Source: Unio delphinus
Lineage: Eukaryota; Mollusca; Bivalvia; Unionida; Unionidae
Assembly: GCA_029339505.1 (NCBI GenBank)
Contig: JAQISU010000026.1
Location: 3,794,001-3,858,000, forward strand
Direction of reading: 5' to 3'
Length of the DNA: 64,000 nucleotides
Shown: piece by piece, positions 25,401 through 39,600 of the stretch
How the letters are laid out: every line of letters begins with the position of its first letter
How positions within the stretch are numbered: position 1 is the first letter of the stretch
Notes under the pieces: model-generated
Seen by the model: the letters and a program-made list of their open reading frames with translations, nothing else
Told to the model about the DNA's origin: nothing
The model's database searches: none
Translations under genes and position numbers: made by a program

Positions 25401-28400
25401 AATCTAATCAAAACCTTATCAGAAATGTGGCCTCTAGAATGCAAAACATTCATTATTATATGTTGCTCATAATATAACTCATCTGAGAGCTTGATGTAAG
25501 CCTACATACTAAATCTCATCCAAATCTCATCAGAAAAGAAGCTTGAAGAGTTTCACTAGCTAGTAAAGGCTAAAAACTTCAAAATAGGTATGTAATGCTC
25601 TCAATGATACATGCAAGAATTTTGCAAGCATTTTATTCATAAATTGCAGTGGTAGCACAAAATCTTCAATAAAAATTATGTCTACTGACCAGAAAATCGT
25701 GACACCTCAGCAAGAGGTAGAGTAATATTCAGCTCCTTTCCATGGATCCTGCCTACTTCTGCTCCAGGCACAATGGAAGTGACCAGTTCTTTGATCCTCT
25801 CCAAATTACAGCCAGGTCTGATATTCATGCTGAAAGAAAATTCAGACCCATGTTCAAAATTTTCATAAGTATTGATTAAATTCAATGCTAAAATCTAGAT
25901 GGCCATTAATTTTTGTAAACAGCTGTATTTAGGAACTCAAATATTGAGCAGTCCACTTAAAATACTACACAACTGTATAAAGTCTTTTTTTAAAACAAGT
26001 CTATGATAATGTGTTGTTGTATGGTTTAACACCATTTTTCAGCACACAATAGGCTATACATGGCCACCAGTATTAATGGTAGAGGAAGAACCCAGGGAAA
26101 ACCACCCAGAAAGAACCACCGACCCATGAGAAGCTACTGGCAAGCTTTCTCACATACCCACAATGGCTGAATCTGAGACTCGAACCCACACAGACAGGTG
26201 AGATGGCAGTGATCCGTAATGGAGAGTGCTTTAGACCACTCAGCCACTCAGGGAATCCTATGATAATGTGTAATAAACATTTCCAAGTTACTGATGACCT
26301 TCTGAGTGCCACTTAAACTCTCTGAACCTTATGTCTACATGTTTTAATCAGACTGTTTTCACCTTTACCTTTTTACATAAACTCACATGTCTTTGTACAA
26401 GGCTGATTCATATTTTTTTAAAACTCTTAATTACCATTACTGTGCTGTAAAATGCTACTACATACATACCTATACTGTATGGACTGAAATATTTGTTGTG
26501 ATTGATGCACTTGTCACAAACAAGTGAAGCTTGAAAAGTCTTGCAATTGTTGTAGGGTTTAATGCCATTTTTCAGCACACGATAGGCTATACATGGCGGC
26601 AAGTATTAATGGTGGAGGAAGAACCCGGGAAACCCCCCCCCCCAGAAAGAACCACCAACCCACGAGAAGCTACTGGCAAGCTTTCTCACATAACTACATT
26701 AGCCGAATGTTAGACTCGAACCAACGCAGACATAGGTGAGATGGCAGTGATCCATAACAGCAAGCGCTTTAGACCACTCAGCCACTTGGGGCCCCGAAAA
26801 AAAGTCTTGCAGAAATTATAAACTGTATGGCTGTGAGTAACCAATAGATTTTCAGATTTTATATGGATCTAAATCCACATTAACAAGCTAAAAAGACTTT
26901 TTTTTCGTTTTTTAGGGTTTAACGCCATTTTTCAGCACACAATAGGCTATACATGGCAGCCAGTATTATTGGTGGAGGAAAAACCCGGGAAACACCCCGG
27001 AAAGAACCACCGACCCATGAGAAGCTACTGGCAAGCTTTCTCACATAACTACATAAGCTGAATCTTAGGCGCGAACCCACGCAGACAGAGGTGAGACGGC
27101 ACTTGGCCACTCGGGGCCCCCAAAAAGACTATGTCAGAAACTTGTAAATTACTTTTCTCATTGTCAAAATGAATAAACTACTTTCAATCACTGTAAGACT
27201 TAGCCAAGTACTTTTTACTGGAAACCATTAGCTACAAATCCAACATCTATATGATGTCTTTGATCTTTATTGATAAGTCCAGATATACGCAACAAAGTAT
27301 CAGCTGTTAGAGTGTGATACTGGACAGCTATTGTATCCTGAACACAGGTTGACATGTGTTCTTCCGAGTGACACTGACAGTAGATTGGTCTGCTATTGAC
27401 TTGGCTGAAACACTCACATTTACATAAGTAATGGTCTGCTTTGTTTTGGGGGTTGTTTATGGCACAGAAACACTAATAATTTTATATCATGCAAAGGAAG
27501 TTAAGTAAAATGCCATGCCCAAGGAGACAATTGGTAGCTGTTCCAGGCTGATCTGATGGTGGAACCGTAACCATTCTAGTCATCAGTCTAATTCCTACAC
27601 TACCAAGTTACCATGACTCACCTACATAAAGAAAATTAGTTTTGAAGCAATTAATTTATTTGAGCAAACATTCAGAGAAGTACCAAATAAATTCTCACTA
27701 GCCACACCAAACATTTCAATTCTCTCAAACATTAGGCCAGGGTATTTGTTTAGACATGTTGTAAATTTCTCAAAATAGTCCTTTCAAGCAGCTTTGATGT
27801 TGTTTCTTTTTTCTGAGTGGGGGGTGGGGGCTTATTCTCAGTACAAGATAGGGTACACATGGTAGCCAGTATAACTGGCAAAGGAGAAACCTGGGAAAGC
27901 CCCTGTAATAACCACATATCCTATAGTTGAAGATTAAGACAAGTGACACATGTAAACACAGAGAAACATATCCCGTAGTCCAAGATTAAGACAAGCGATA
28001 CTTGTAAAACAGAGAAATATATCATGTAGTCCAATGATTAAGACAAGTGATACTTGTAAACAGAGAAATATATCCCGTAGTCCAAGATTAAGACAAGCGA
28101 TACTTGTAAAACAGAGAAATATATCCTGTAGTCCAATGATTAAGACAAGTGATACTTGTAAACACAGAGAAACATATCCCGTAGTCCAAGATTAAGACAA
28201 GCGATACTTGTAAAACAGAGAAATATATCCTGTAGTCCAAGATTAAGACAAGTGATACTTGTAAACACAGAGAAACATATCCTGTAGTCCAAGATTAAGA
28301 CAAGCGATACTTGTAAAACAGAGAAACATATCCCGTAGTCCAAGATTAAGACAAGTGATACTTGTAAACACAGAGAAACATATCCTGTAGTCAAAGATTA

Positions 28401-31400
28401 AGACAAGCGATACTTGTAAAACAGAGAAATATATCATGTAGTCCAATGATTAAGACAAGTGATACTTGTAAACACAGAGAAACATATCCTGTAGTCCAAT
28501 GATTAAGACAAGTGATACTTGTAAAACAGAAACATATCCCGTAGTCCAAGATTAAGACAAGTGATACCTGTAAAACAGAAATATATCCTGCAGTCCAAGA
28601 TTAAGACAAGTGATACTTGTAAAACAGAAATATATCCTGTAGTCCAATGATTAAGACAAGTGTTCAGATGGACAAAAAGGTGACTTTGTTTTACCTGATT
28701 CCTAATTATAAATGCTAATCTTAGAAGCCCAGTACCACAACCAAACCAATTCCAAATCAGTTATATATTGTTTAATAATATTTTATATTTTGTATAGTGA
28801 AATTCAAATTGTGATCTCTCTTCATACTAAACACTCATTCAGTATTTATTTGATTTTCTTTTCTATTTTGACCAAGAAAGGTTTCAAGTTTCAATAAATA
28901 CTCAAAGACATGTTTTAATCAGTGCACTTAGCCCTTGTATTAATTTTAACTTTGTTCATGAACAGACAGAAAATAATTTAATTTTGTTGGTCTCAAAAGA
29001 TATTTCTCTGTTCAGATAAAAACAAAAGAGAAAAATTAATTTTTATTGAGTTAATTCTATTTTTGTTTGTTTTTCAAATGCATCATAATGCATAATATTT
29101 TATGACTTGTATCAATAATATGGATGGAGATCATCATAATTTTATACTGTACTACACTGCAATACAGGACAGTGTCTTTTCATACATAATGCATCATACT
29201 GTATGACTTGTATCAATAATATGGATGGAGATCATCATAATTTTATACTGTACTACACTGCAACACAGGACAGTGTCTTTTCATAAATAATGCATAATAT
29301 TTTATGATTGTATCAATAATATGGATGGAGATCATCATAATTTTATACTGTACTACACTGCAATACAGGACAGTGTCTTTTCATACATAATGCATCATAC
29401 TGTATGACTTGTATCAATAATATGGATGGAGATCATCATAATTTTATACTGTACTACACTGCAATACAGGACAGTGTCTTTTCATACATAATGCATAATA
29501 TTTTATGACTTGTATCAATAATATGGATGGAGATCATCATAATTTTATACTGTACTACACTGCAATACAGGACAGTGTCTTTTCATACATAATGCATCAT
29601 ACTGTATGACTTGTATCAATAATATGGATGGAGATCATCATAATTTTATACTGTACTACACTGCAACACAGGACAGTGTCTTTTCATAAATAATGCATAA
29701 TATTTTATGATTGTATCAATAATATGGATGGAGATCATCATAATTTTATACTGTGATATACTGCAGTACAGGACAGTGTCTTTTCATACATAATGATACA
29801 TACTAGGATGATGAAAGAGATATTTTAAAAAAAACTAGAAATCAAAGCTGAATATAGCATTATTTTTTTAAAATCTCATTAGTTGGACAAATGATTGAAA
29901 AATGCATTTAAACTGTATATAATCCTTCTCAAGGAGCTGCAGACAGACTGACAGATAGACAGATAGAGAGAAAGATAGACTTAGAGATAAAACATCCTTC
30001 AATGTGAGAGAATCCAAGCTACATGTGATAGCCTCTGCCACCAAATTGTGTAGCATGCAACCTGGTCTAGATCTTACAATGGACTCTCTTATACTAACTA
30101 AACAATTATAATTTTCTCTGATTTTCTAACCTCCCTATCATTTTTCCTGACAGTGACAAATTACAATTTTTTTATATAAAGATCACAAGATCACTAACCT
30201 TACTTCTTAAGCCTACACCAATATCATTCCCAAAAGAACATGCATCAGACAGCCTCTGTTCTTATCAGATGTTATGTATAGTGCCATTAGACAAACACTG
30301 ACCTAGTGTGATATCTATCAGTTAACAGGCTAGCTTTGTGAACTATTTACAAAGTCAACAGAGACATAGTGTCCTACAATTTGCATCATCTCTACTCGGG
30401 CACTTTGGCAGTTTTCTCAGAGATCCGCTGTGGCTTTTACCTCCATCTACATCTGACTAAATAAAAGCACAATACTGCTCAAAATTTGCATGAAAATTAT
30501 TTAATTCTATTAAAAATAGTTTATTTGTAAACCAATCTTTAACATCTCAATGCAAACACTATCAGACCATTTCACTCCATGTGAATGGCATACATACTAA
30601 TAATTCTGCACTATGAATTTAGAACTTAAAATGCAAATTGGCAATCCTGACTATCTTTATCCAAATGTATACTGGGATGGTGGACTAGTCCATTCTTGAG
30701 GTTTGAATGCCATAGGAGCAACTCATTTTGCTAAATGATCCTTTAGGGAACTGTCTGAAGCCACCCATCAGTATAAAATGGGTCATTCTTTCAAGTGCAA
30801 ACTGATTCATGAACCTAAAAACTTTGTCTTGACAGTACTCTCACATTGCACCAACATATCATGAATATGTGCAAGGCTGCATATCTTCAGCTGAGACACA
30901 TCGGCTCCATTCGCAATATCTTTCACTTGATGTCACTAAAACATTTGTGTGTTCATTAGTACTTTCAATACTGGACTATTGTAACTCAATTATGTCTGGT
31001 TCGTCTCAGTATCTACTCCAGAAACTTCAAAAATTTCAAAACACAGCTGCTCGGATCATCTTTAGAGTACCATGATCAAAGCACACCTCCCCACTGCTCT
31101 GTACCCTATACTGGCTATCCATTTGATCCAGAATCAAACACAAAATTTGTTCTCTGTGCTACGTTTCACTGACGGACTCAAGTCCAGCATACCTATCCGG
31201 CCTCACCCATGTGTATACACCAGCAAGATAATTACATGCCTCTTCTGACAATTGCATACTCATGATTCCCACTATGAAAATAAAGTCATATGGACAACGT
31301 TCTTTTGCATAATAGGGCCCAGCAACATGGAATGAATTGCACATTGAAATTAGACACAAAGACAGTGATCCCTTTCAAGAGTGCTCTTAAAACTCACCTT

Positions 31401-33542
31401 TTTCGACTGCAAGAACAAACTTATAGGGCGAATAATGTTTCCTACCTTAAATATTTTCAGCATTTTTATGTTTTCCAATTTCATGGTGGTTTTTTTTTCT
31501 TCTTTCATATGATTATAGATGTTGTAATGTGCTTAGAGCTTCTAAAGATTAGGCTCTATACAAAGTCCTCATTATTATTAGTATTACATATATGCATAAA
31601 ACTGTCAACTAAGCTTCCTCAGTCTCAGATTTGGTGTTGTAGCTTTATACTCACCCAAGATGGTATCCTATGCCAAATTTGTTCTTCAAATACAAAGAGG
31701 ACCCACAACATCTTAGTTTTCCCTTGCTAATAATGGCTTTACGATCTGTTGTTAAGAAAAAGGTTAACAAATGTACAATAAGGCTATGCATTTTTCATAA
31801 AACTTAGCCAAAAATATGCAAGAAAGTTGCATGCTCTATTCCCTAGTAATTTCACAAAATATTAAAGCAATTATGTAGGTAATTAGGAACCCTTATATGG
31901 TTATATGGAAGTAAAACTGTTCAATACTGAGTACGACCATATTATTACACTACTGACATAATGACAACCTCACACATGTATGTGTTTATAGACTACACCA
32001 GTCATGCATTCATGAATAAAATTATCTTATCATTTCAAATATCTCTGCAAAAAGAGGTTGATCCTTAACTTGATGAGGCTTTTTCTGGTTACAGACTAAA
32101 TATGTATACAAATGCCATCTCGTTCCCCAACCTGCAAATGCAGGCAAGAATATAACAATAACTGCCAGGCCAGATGCAGCCTGTTGCAATTCATGAGTTA
32201 ACTAGTGAAGTATTTTGCTTTGGGGAAAAGTCCTGTGGTGATGAAGTTCCATCGAAGGGGGTCTTAAACTTTTGAAATGATTGCAGTTATATCGAAAATG
32301 TCACTGTTTTAAGAATTGTACAACTGTCTGCAATATTGCTGCAGTAGCTCAGTGGTTAGCATGTCAGACCAGCAACTAAGACAGCACAAGTTCAAGTCCT
32401 AACAGATCGGCCTTGGTCTGGTACCATGGTGTGTTATAATGCAGGGTACTTGACACCAATTGCCTTGGCACAAAATAATCTACTTGTATTGCTGTGTCAT
32501 AAACACCAAACAAGATAAGTCTGTTCTTCTTTGTAATTGTTGCACATTGAAATCATGTTGATGTGACCACCAAGATAAGAAATTTCTTTGTAATTGTTGA
32601 GTACTGAAACCAGGATGATATGACCATCCATTCAGGAGGGGTAATAAGATTTTAAATATTGCTGGGATGTCAGACTAGCATCATTTTCATTTAGGACTAC
32701 CTAAACATCATAAGTCTTTTGGAAAAAAACTTGTTTTGATATTACATTCCATTCTGGAGAAATGTTAAATAACACAATAACAAGTTTTCAAGATGGCTGC
32801 CATAGTGGCTATTGGTGAATTCAGAATGGCTCAACTTACATTTCAGACCAACTAGACATCAAAATAAGTCTATTAGAGACAACCCAGTGTTAATATGACC
32901 CTTTGTTCAGAAGTAGTGATAATGTGATTTTCAAGATGGTAACTGTGGTAGTCATACTGGAATTTTGAGCAATTCATTTAGGACCAACTAGACTTTGGGA
33001 TAAATGTGAGCATACAGTTTAATGGCAATCTTCCAAGTCTTGAGAAGTATGAATAACAAACATGTACTAAAGTATGGGAAGCATGACAGACAACTGCCCT
33101 ACCCATACGCTCTTCTGGTCTATGGCCATTAGTGTTAAAAACTACCCAAACCCTAATCTATTCTTTGTATGTTGTATTTGTTTTATACCTAAACTTACTC
33201 AAACTCAAAAATATGCACAAGGGAATCAAAATATAATTAAGGTGAGATAAATATGATGACAAAAGATGCCTACCAAATTTCATTTAACAACTTCACATGT
33301 ATTTTTTTTGTAAGTGTGCATAAATGAGCTAACTTAGTTATCTGTCAAAAATGTTAAAAGTCCAAAAGTGCATAACTATGTTTTAAAATTGAAAATCTTT
33401 GAAAATCTAAACAGTTCATCTACAAGTGCATAGTCAACAACATTCATTGCTTAAACAGAGTGAGTTTTGCATAATGTTGCTAACAGGCTTCTTAGGACAG
33501 ATCCAAATCAAGATGCCTTCTCTGCAAGCATTGGGGGCTAAA

Positions 33543-33600
<58 letters not shown>

Positions 33601-36600
33601 TCTCTGCAAATATATTTTTATATGCTACTTGTTCTTCTGTGATTTGATTGGTTAAAAATCCAGAAGCTGTAATTGCTAATAAAAATTACAATTAGTTATC
33701 ACAGTAATCAAAAAGTCAATAATGTTACAGTCTCACCAGTAGACTATGCTATACCATAATGAACGTTTTCCTAAGTCAATGCTGCCAAAAAAGTGATACT
33801 TACATCACACATGTTATTCACTGCTGAAGCACTAACAACCCTGTCATCAACAATGACAACAACATTGATGATGATGATGATGATACTACCACTGCTGTCA
33901 TCAACCATCACATCAACAGTGATGATGATGATGATACTACCACTGCTGTCATCAACAATCACATCAACAGTGATGATGATAATGATGATACTACCACTGC
34001 TGATGATAATACAAACCTGCCAAAATATCTGCTTCATCCATGAAATGAGTTGTCAGCAGAATAACCCTACCAGCCTTTTTTTCACGAAGCAGTGACCAGA
34101 TGTGTCGTCTAGAATGGGGATCCATCCCTGCTGTGGGCTCATCCAAGAATATTATCTAAAAACGTTGAACGATGTATTATTTTAAATATTGATCACTCCA
34201 GTGGCCTAGTGGATAGAGCAACCGCCTCAGATGCAAGAGGTCAGGGGTTCAAACTAAAATAATAAAATTTATTGAGTTGATACAAACCAGAGATTTGTTT
34301 TTAAATCCTATTACTTAAAATCTGCTGCAGAAGCCATTGTTGGAAGACTCATTTTACTGGCAAAAAGTCACAGGCTTTGAATAACCAATGAGTGATAGCC
34401 AATCTTACAAGTATAGCACAAGCATGATTAATCAGATTGATTAGCCACTATGGTTGAGGCCTTGTATGAACATCAAGTATACCTGTCTAATTCCAATACT
34501 CATTCACATGTAGAATACACAGTAAACCTACTCAAGGTAACCAATAACAATATAAAACATACAGTCATTAATATAGAAAAACTTTTATCACTGAATACAC
34601 ATTTTATTCCTACTTCCAACTATACTGGTCAGAAGGTTAAGTTGTTTAGGCTAGGATGTATTGTTATGTGTTTAGGCTCTAATAAACAGTAACAAAGAAA
34701 TGTGAAAACAACAAGCTTTGTAAAATTTAACAAAAAATTTAATTCCCTGGAAAAAGTTTGTAAAAATGAAGAGTAAAAGAACTTACAGTTTTAAGATTCA
34801 AATCCAAAAGTAATCCCCAAATTAAATGACAAAAGTCGTAGTAATGAAATTTTGTAATAAATTCAAATTAGAGTCCTGTTGGAGAATCCAAGATCGAAGA
34901 CCATGATGTATGATGCAGTCTGTCTGGTTTTTATCTACATTTCCTTTTAGAAACACAATATTTAACACTATGGTGTTGGAAATCCTAATAAAATTTTGAT
35001 AAACTGTCTTTGTTCACAACTTCTGTATGAGCACATCAAACATTACCAGATACATAAATTAATCCTTTAAAATCCAAATGAACTGTCAGAAGAAAAGTTA
35101 ACGTGAAAAAAAACACAAAAAAACTGGCTACAACAAAAGAAAATGACTTAACATCAGGTGCAACCCTTGACAAGGAAACAGCATAATCCAAGTGGTCAAA
35201 AAGCAGAATCCATGCAGAAAAAGCGTAATCCACATATAACATGCTAAAATTTCAATAAACGATGATGTTTTTTGCTCCTCTCATTTATTAACATCCTTTA
35301 CTGTTTAAAGTTTTCATATGTAGCACTTTTAGCTTTACACACATCGACTAGAAACCATCTTAAGTCTTTTAGCGCCAAAAATTAAAATTCTTTCCACATG
35401 GCCGGAAATAGATGTCATATGATGCTGCACTCTTGTCTTAATATTTTGAGGATTCCGTTATATTTTGTTTCAAGTTTTTTTGGTTGCCTTTCTCTAATTT
35501 ATCCGGGAAATTTTTTAAAGGAGATATTTTTGCATACATAAATGGATTGACTAAATACAAATATACTTTTTAGGTCCAAAATATCTTTAGACTGGTTCTG
35601 CAGCAAATATGAATTAGAACAAGGAATCTGCAAGTAAAGATTAAATTTAGAAAACCAGTCTGCTCTCCTCACTAAGCATACAGATGCTATAAATATAATT
35701 CGAGGTAGAACCAGATTAGCTATAAATAGAACATGATACTGTACGGAAAGTCCACTGTCAAACGTACTCTTATATGGGTTGTTTTCATGTGACGTCAAAA
35801 AACGTGTACTTCCATATCCGCCATTTTGATTCCCTATCCCCCATAACCGGCACCTAATAACATTGTTCTAACTGCATAATTACGAAGGCATGTTTCATTT
35901 TGTAAGTAAGAATATAATAACACATCATATTCTGTTGTGTATGTCCACCTCACAAGATCAAATGCGTGACTTTTCTTTGTGTTTTCTCCAAGTAAAATAT
36001 TTAAATTTCAACCATCTTTGCTATTCTTTCATAAACAAATAGATCGATCAATAAACAAATGCATAAACAACTGGATACACAACCAAGTAGAAACATGTAA
36101 TGATTTTCAATTGTCATGGGTTTAAGTCAATACTTTGGTTATTGTTCAAGTTAAAAAGCTAATTGTTAATATATAATTTCTTATTTCTAAAAGCATTTCA
36201 GGAATACATCGTTTTAACATTCAATACAAAGTCATGTTCCATTAGACACATGTTTCATTTGAATACACTAAAGATGACACTTCTTTGATCGGTTATCGAT
36301 TTCATTTATTTAGCATAATCCAACGTCCACCATCTCCACCACAAATACAGAAGGCAACAAAAATTGTAATTGGCTTGTTTCTTTATACTTGCTATATTCT
36401 CTTAGCTAAAGTTAGTTTTAAAAAATCAATTGATTTTTAAAATCCCAACCACCCCAATTTTAATGGTAATTACCTTTGAATTTCCAATCAAAGCTATGGC
36501 CACTGATAGTTTTCTCTTTTGACCACCACTCAAATCCTTGGCTTTTGAGTTCTCTTTGTCCATCAGGTCTACATTCTCTAATGCTTTGGACACCTGCAAA

Positions 36601-39600
36601 ATTCAAGATTTGCACTTGACTACACTTAATCCCACTTTCCAGTCATGGCATCTATACGACACAAATGAATGGGTTCAACTAGAAACTAAGGTACATTTTT
36701 GGAATTCGATTTTTGTTGAAAATACTACGAGTACTTGAGAAGTCATAATATTTTATTATAATTTTCTGTATCTTTGAGCCTGTTCAAAAATTTTATATAG
36801 AAAAAATAGCACTAAACAAAATGATATGCAGCTGCTTGTGCCAGAAACCTGCAGATATATGGAAGTAACAGTTGTAAATTACATAAATAATTCATATACA
36901 TATTAAAGCTTTGAATACTCTCATGATGAAACAGACAGGCCTACCCTCGTTAGAGGATTAATAAAAGGCCTGGATAATCAAAATGGATGATGATACTGCT
37001 GATGATGATGATGATGATGATGAACAAGAAGTATACTGTAAATTTCAGGCAATCATGGCCAATTACTGTCTCACTGAAATCAAAGCTATCTCTGATAAAG
37101 TGTACAGATGTAATTCTTTGTTATATCTTGAAAGTGTTAGGTGTTTTCATTGTTTTAAAAGCTGGTTGCAAATCAATGGCAGATGACTACTGTTCTAGAA
37201 GGCTGCTGTCTGTCAATGGTGAGCAGAAAATGGCTGCAATAAAAGCAGCAATTAGCAGAGATGCTGGATACACAGTTGACGGTATTTATCTTATGAAAAC
37301 ATTACTTTGCTATTTATGAAGCTCATTTTTATGCAAGATGGGGTTATTGATGGCTGATCAAAATAGGGCTCAAGCTGACTTAGCCAAACAGATATGAAGA
37401 GTGGCAAGAGACATTTCAATAAGATTGTCCCAGGTGAAGAACTTTCCATTTTGAGGCAGACATAGGAAGAATAATAAAGTCTGAATAGGAGAAAATGAGC
37501 AGAGACCACAAGTTGCTTGATGTTTTCGGACTACCAAGAGAGTTCCATATACAATATTTTCCCATGCATAAGGCCAGGTCATTCATGTACATCTACCTGA
37601 CTCTGTTAGTGCCACTGGCACTTTTTATGCCTCCAAAGCGTTGCAAAACTTTGTGGAACACTACTTTACCCCATGTCAACGCACTAGTACCTGAGGTATC
37701 CATCTACTCTGTGCCAATGCACTGACACATAAAACCAATTTCCGCATAGATTTAAATAAGGAGCACATCATCAAAACGCTGCCACATAATCTATATAGCC
37801 CTGATATGTGCACAGGTTCAGGGATAGTACTTTGATATGTACACTGATGTTCCGGTTGTTAATAAAGAACTTTGTTGTACAACACACTATTTTTCAGAAC
37901 TTTTTCAATTACTAACCACATAATAAAGATATCTAAACATTTATGTACATGATGATCAAGGGGCCCCGAGTGGCCGAGTGGTTCCATTACGGATCACTGC
38001 CATTTCACCTCTGTCTGCGTGGGTTCGAGTCTCGGATTCAGCCATGGAGGTATGTGAGAAAGCATGCCAGTAGCTTCTCGTGGGTCAGTGGTTCTTTTGG
38101 GGGTTTTCCCGGGTTCTTCCTCCAACATTAATACTGGCTGCCATGTAACCTATCTTGTGCTGAAAAATGGCATTAAACCCTATAACAACAACAACAACAA
38201 GATGATGATCACATGAACTCAATGGAAGATCCCCAAACTCCTTTAAAAACTTTTGAAACAAAATGTACAATTTGCTGAATGTGTTTCCAATATTCAACAT
38301 CCAAAGAAATGCAAAATATTTTGCATCCCTTTTATCATATTATATTCAATTTTATATGGTACTGAATACTTTTTTCTCTATGTCCTTTGTATAATCAACA
38401 AAGGCAAATCATTGTATATTGTCTGAAGATTAAAATGTTTGCAAACAGTGACTGAAAACTGTTAAAAAAGAAATTGTGCCAATGACAATAATATATGCAA
38501 TATTGTCACATGTACCATGAATCTCTTAATGCATAGAAAATAAAAATTCAATTTGCAGAAAAATTTGCAGGCATGGTGTAATGTAATGGTAGCCAAGAAA
38601 TGTTCAAGTTGAATGCAGTTGGGTTTGTGTGTGTGATTTGGATTTTTATTGTAGCTTTAACAATTTTTCAGTCATATCACTACAATTTATGCAGTGTGGC
38701 AGATTATAGTGATGCCTAGCACTAGGGCAACATGTCACATACATGTAGCATGATGTCCCACCCAGTCACATTATTCTGACACTAGGCCAACCAGTCCCAA
38801 CAACAACCTCTTAATGCTGAGCCAAGCAAGGCAGCTGTTAGTACCATTTTTGTAAGTCTTTGGTATGACTCAGCCAGGGATTGAAGCCATGACCTCCCAC
38901 ATCTGAGGTGGACACTCTAACGACTAAACCACCAGAGCAGTTGCAATTGGTTCTTTAATAAAAGAAAGAAAAAAACCTAATGTTGACAAAAGCGATTAGA
39001 TAACTTCATTTCCTTGAAGAAAATGATCAAATATGTTAAATGACTTTTACATTCTATGGTTACCATCACATTTCAATAAAATGAAATATATGTCATCGGA
39101 ACCTGAAAATGTGTTTACATGCCTGCTTCAGAATCTGATTCCATGAGGTAAAACTAACCCAAGTAAGCATAGTCTGACTAAATCAATTATATATTTTTTG
39201 TAAAAGTATAGGCTTCCAAGTGTGTGAGAAACTCTTCAGAATTTGACTTCTAGTTCCCGTCAGTCAGCTGGAGAGCACACTACACAAAGCTGTTTATTTT
39301 TGAAGATATCCACCCAGACATCAGGGTGGATATTTTATATTGATGGACTTCAGATAGAGACTTTAAGTGTTTCAGCTGTGTTTCCCCAACCCCATACAAT
39401 TCTTTGCTCATTTTCTTCTTGAATAAACCCAGCATTGCAAATTCTTTTGCCCCTTTACTTCTCTTATCAACATATGATAAAATTATTTGCCCTTTTTCTG
39501 CTGATATAAGTTCAGTATGATTTTCTTTCGTCTTTCTCTACTCACTGAAACTCCACATTATCTGAACCATTTTCATTTCCTTAAGATAAGATGAAGTTCC

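Noticed and set aside
33771..34095. 88- and 100-codon frames over the GAT repeat
   Set aside because: Low-complexity Ile/Asp or Met/Thr runs from the minisatellite. The plus frame runs antisense to exon 9.
34260..36473. Promoter-like CRE (TGACGTCA) near 35785 and GCCATTTTG
   Set aside because: A single short motif in an intron without transcript evidence is not enough for a promoter call.
37965..38035. tRNA gene (A and B boxes present)
   Set aside because: Ser/Leu-like head cannot fold into a full acceptor stem and is followed by the S1 SINE body with target duplication, so it is a SINE head.
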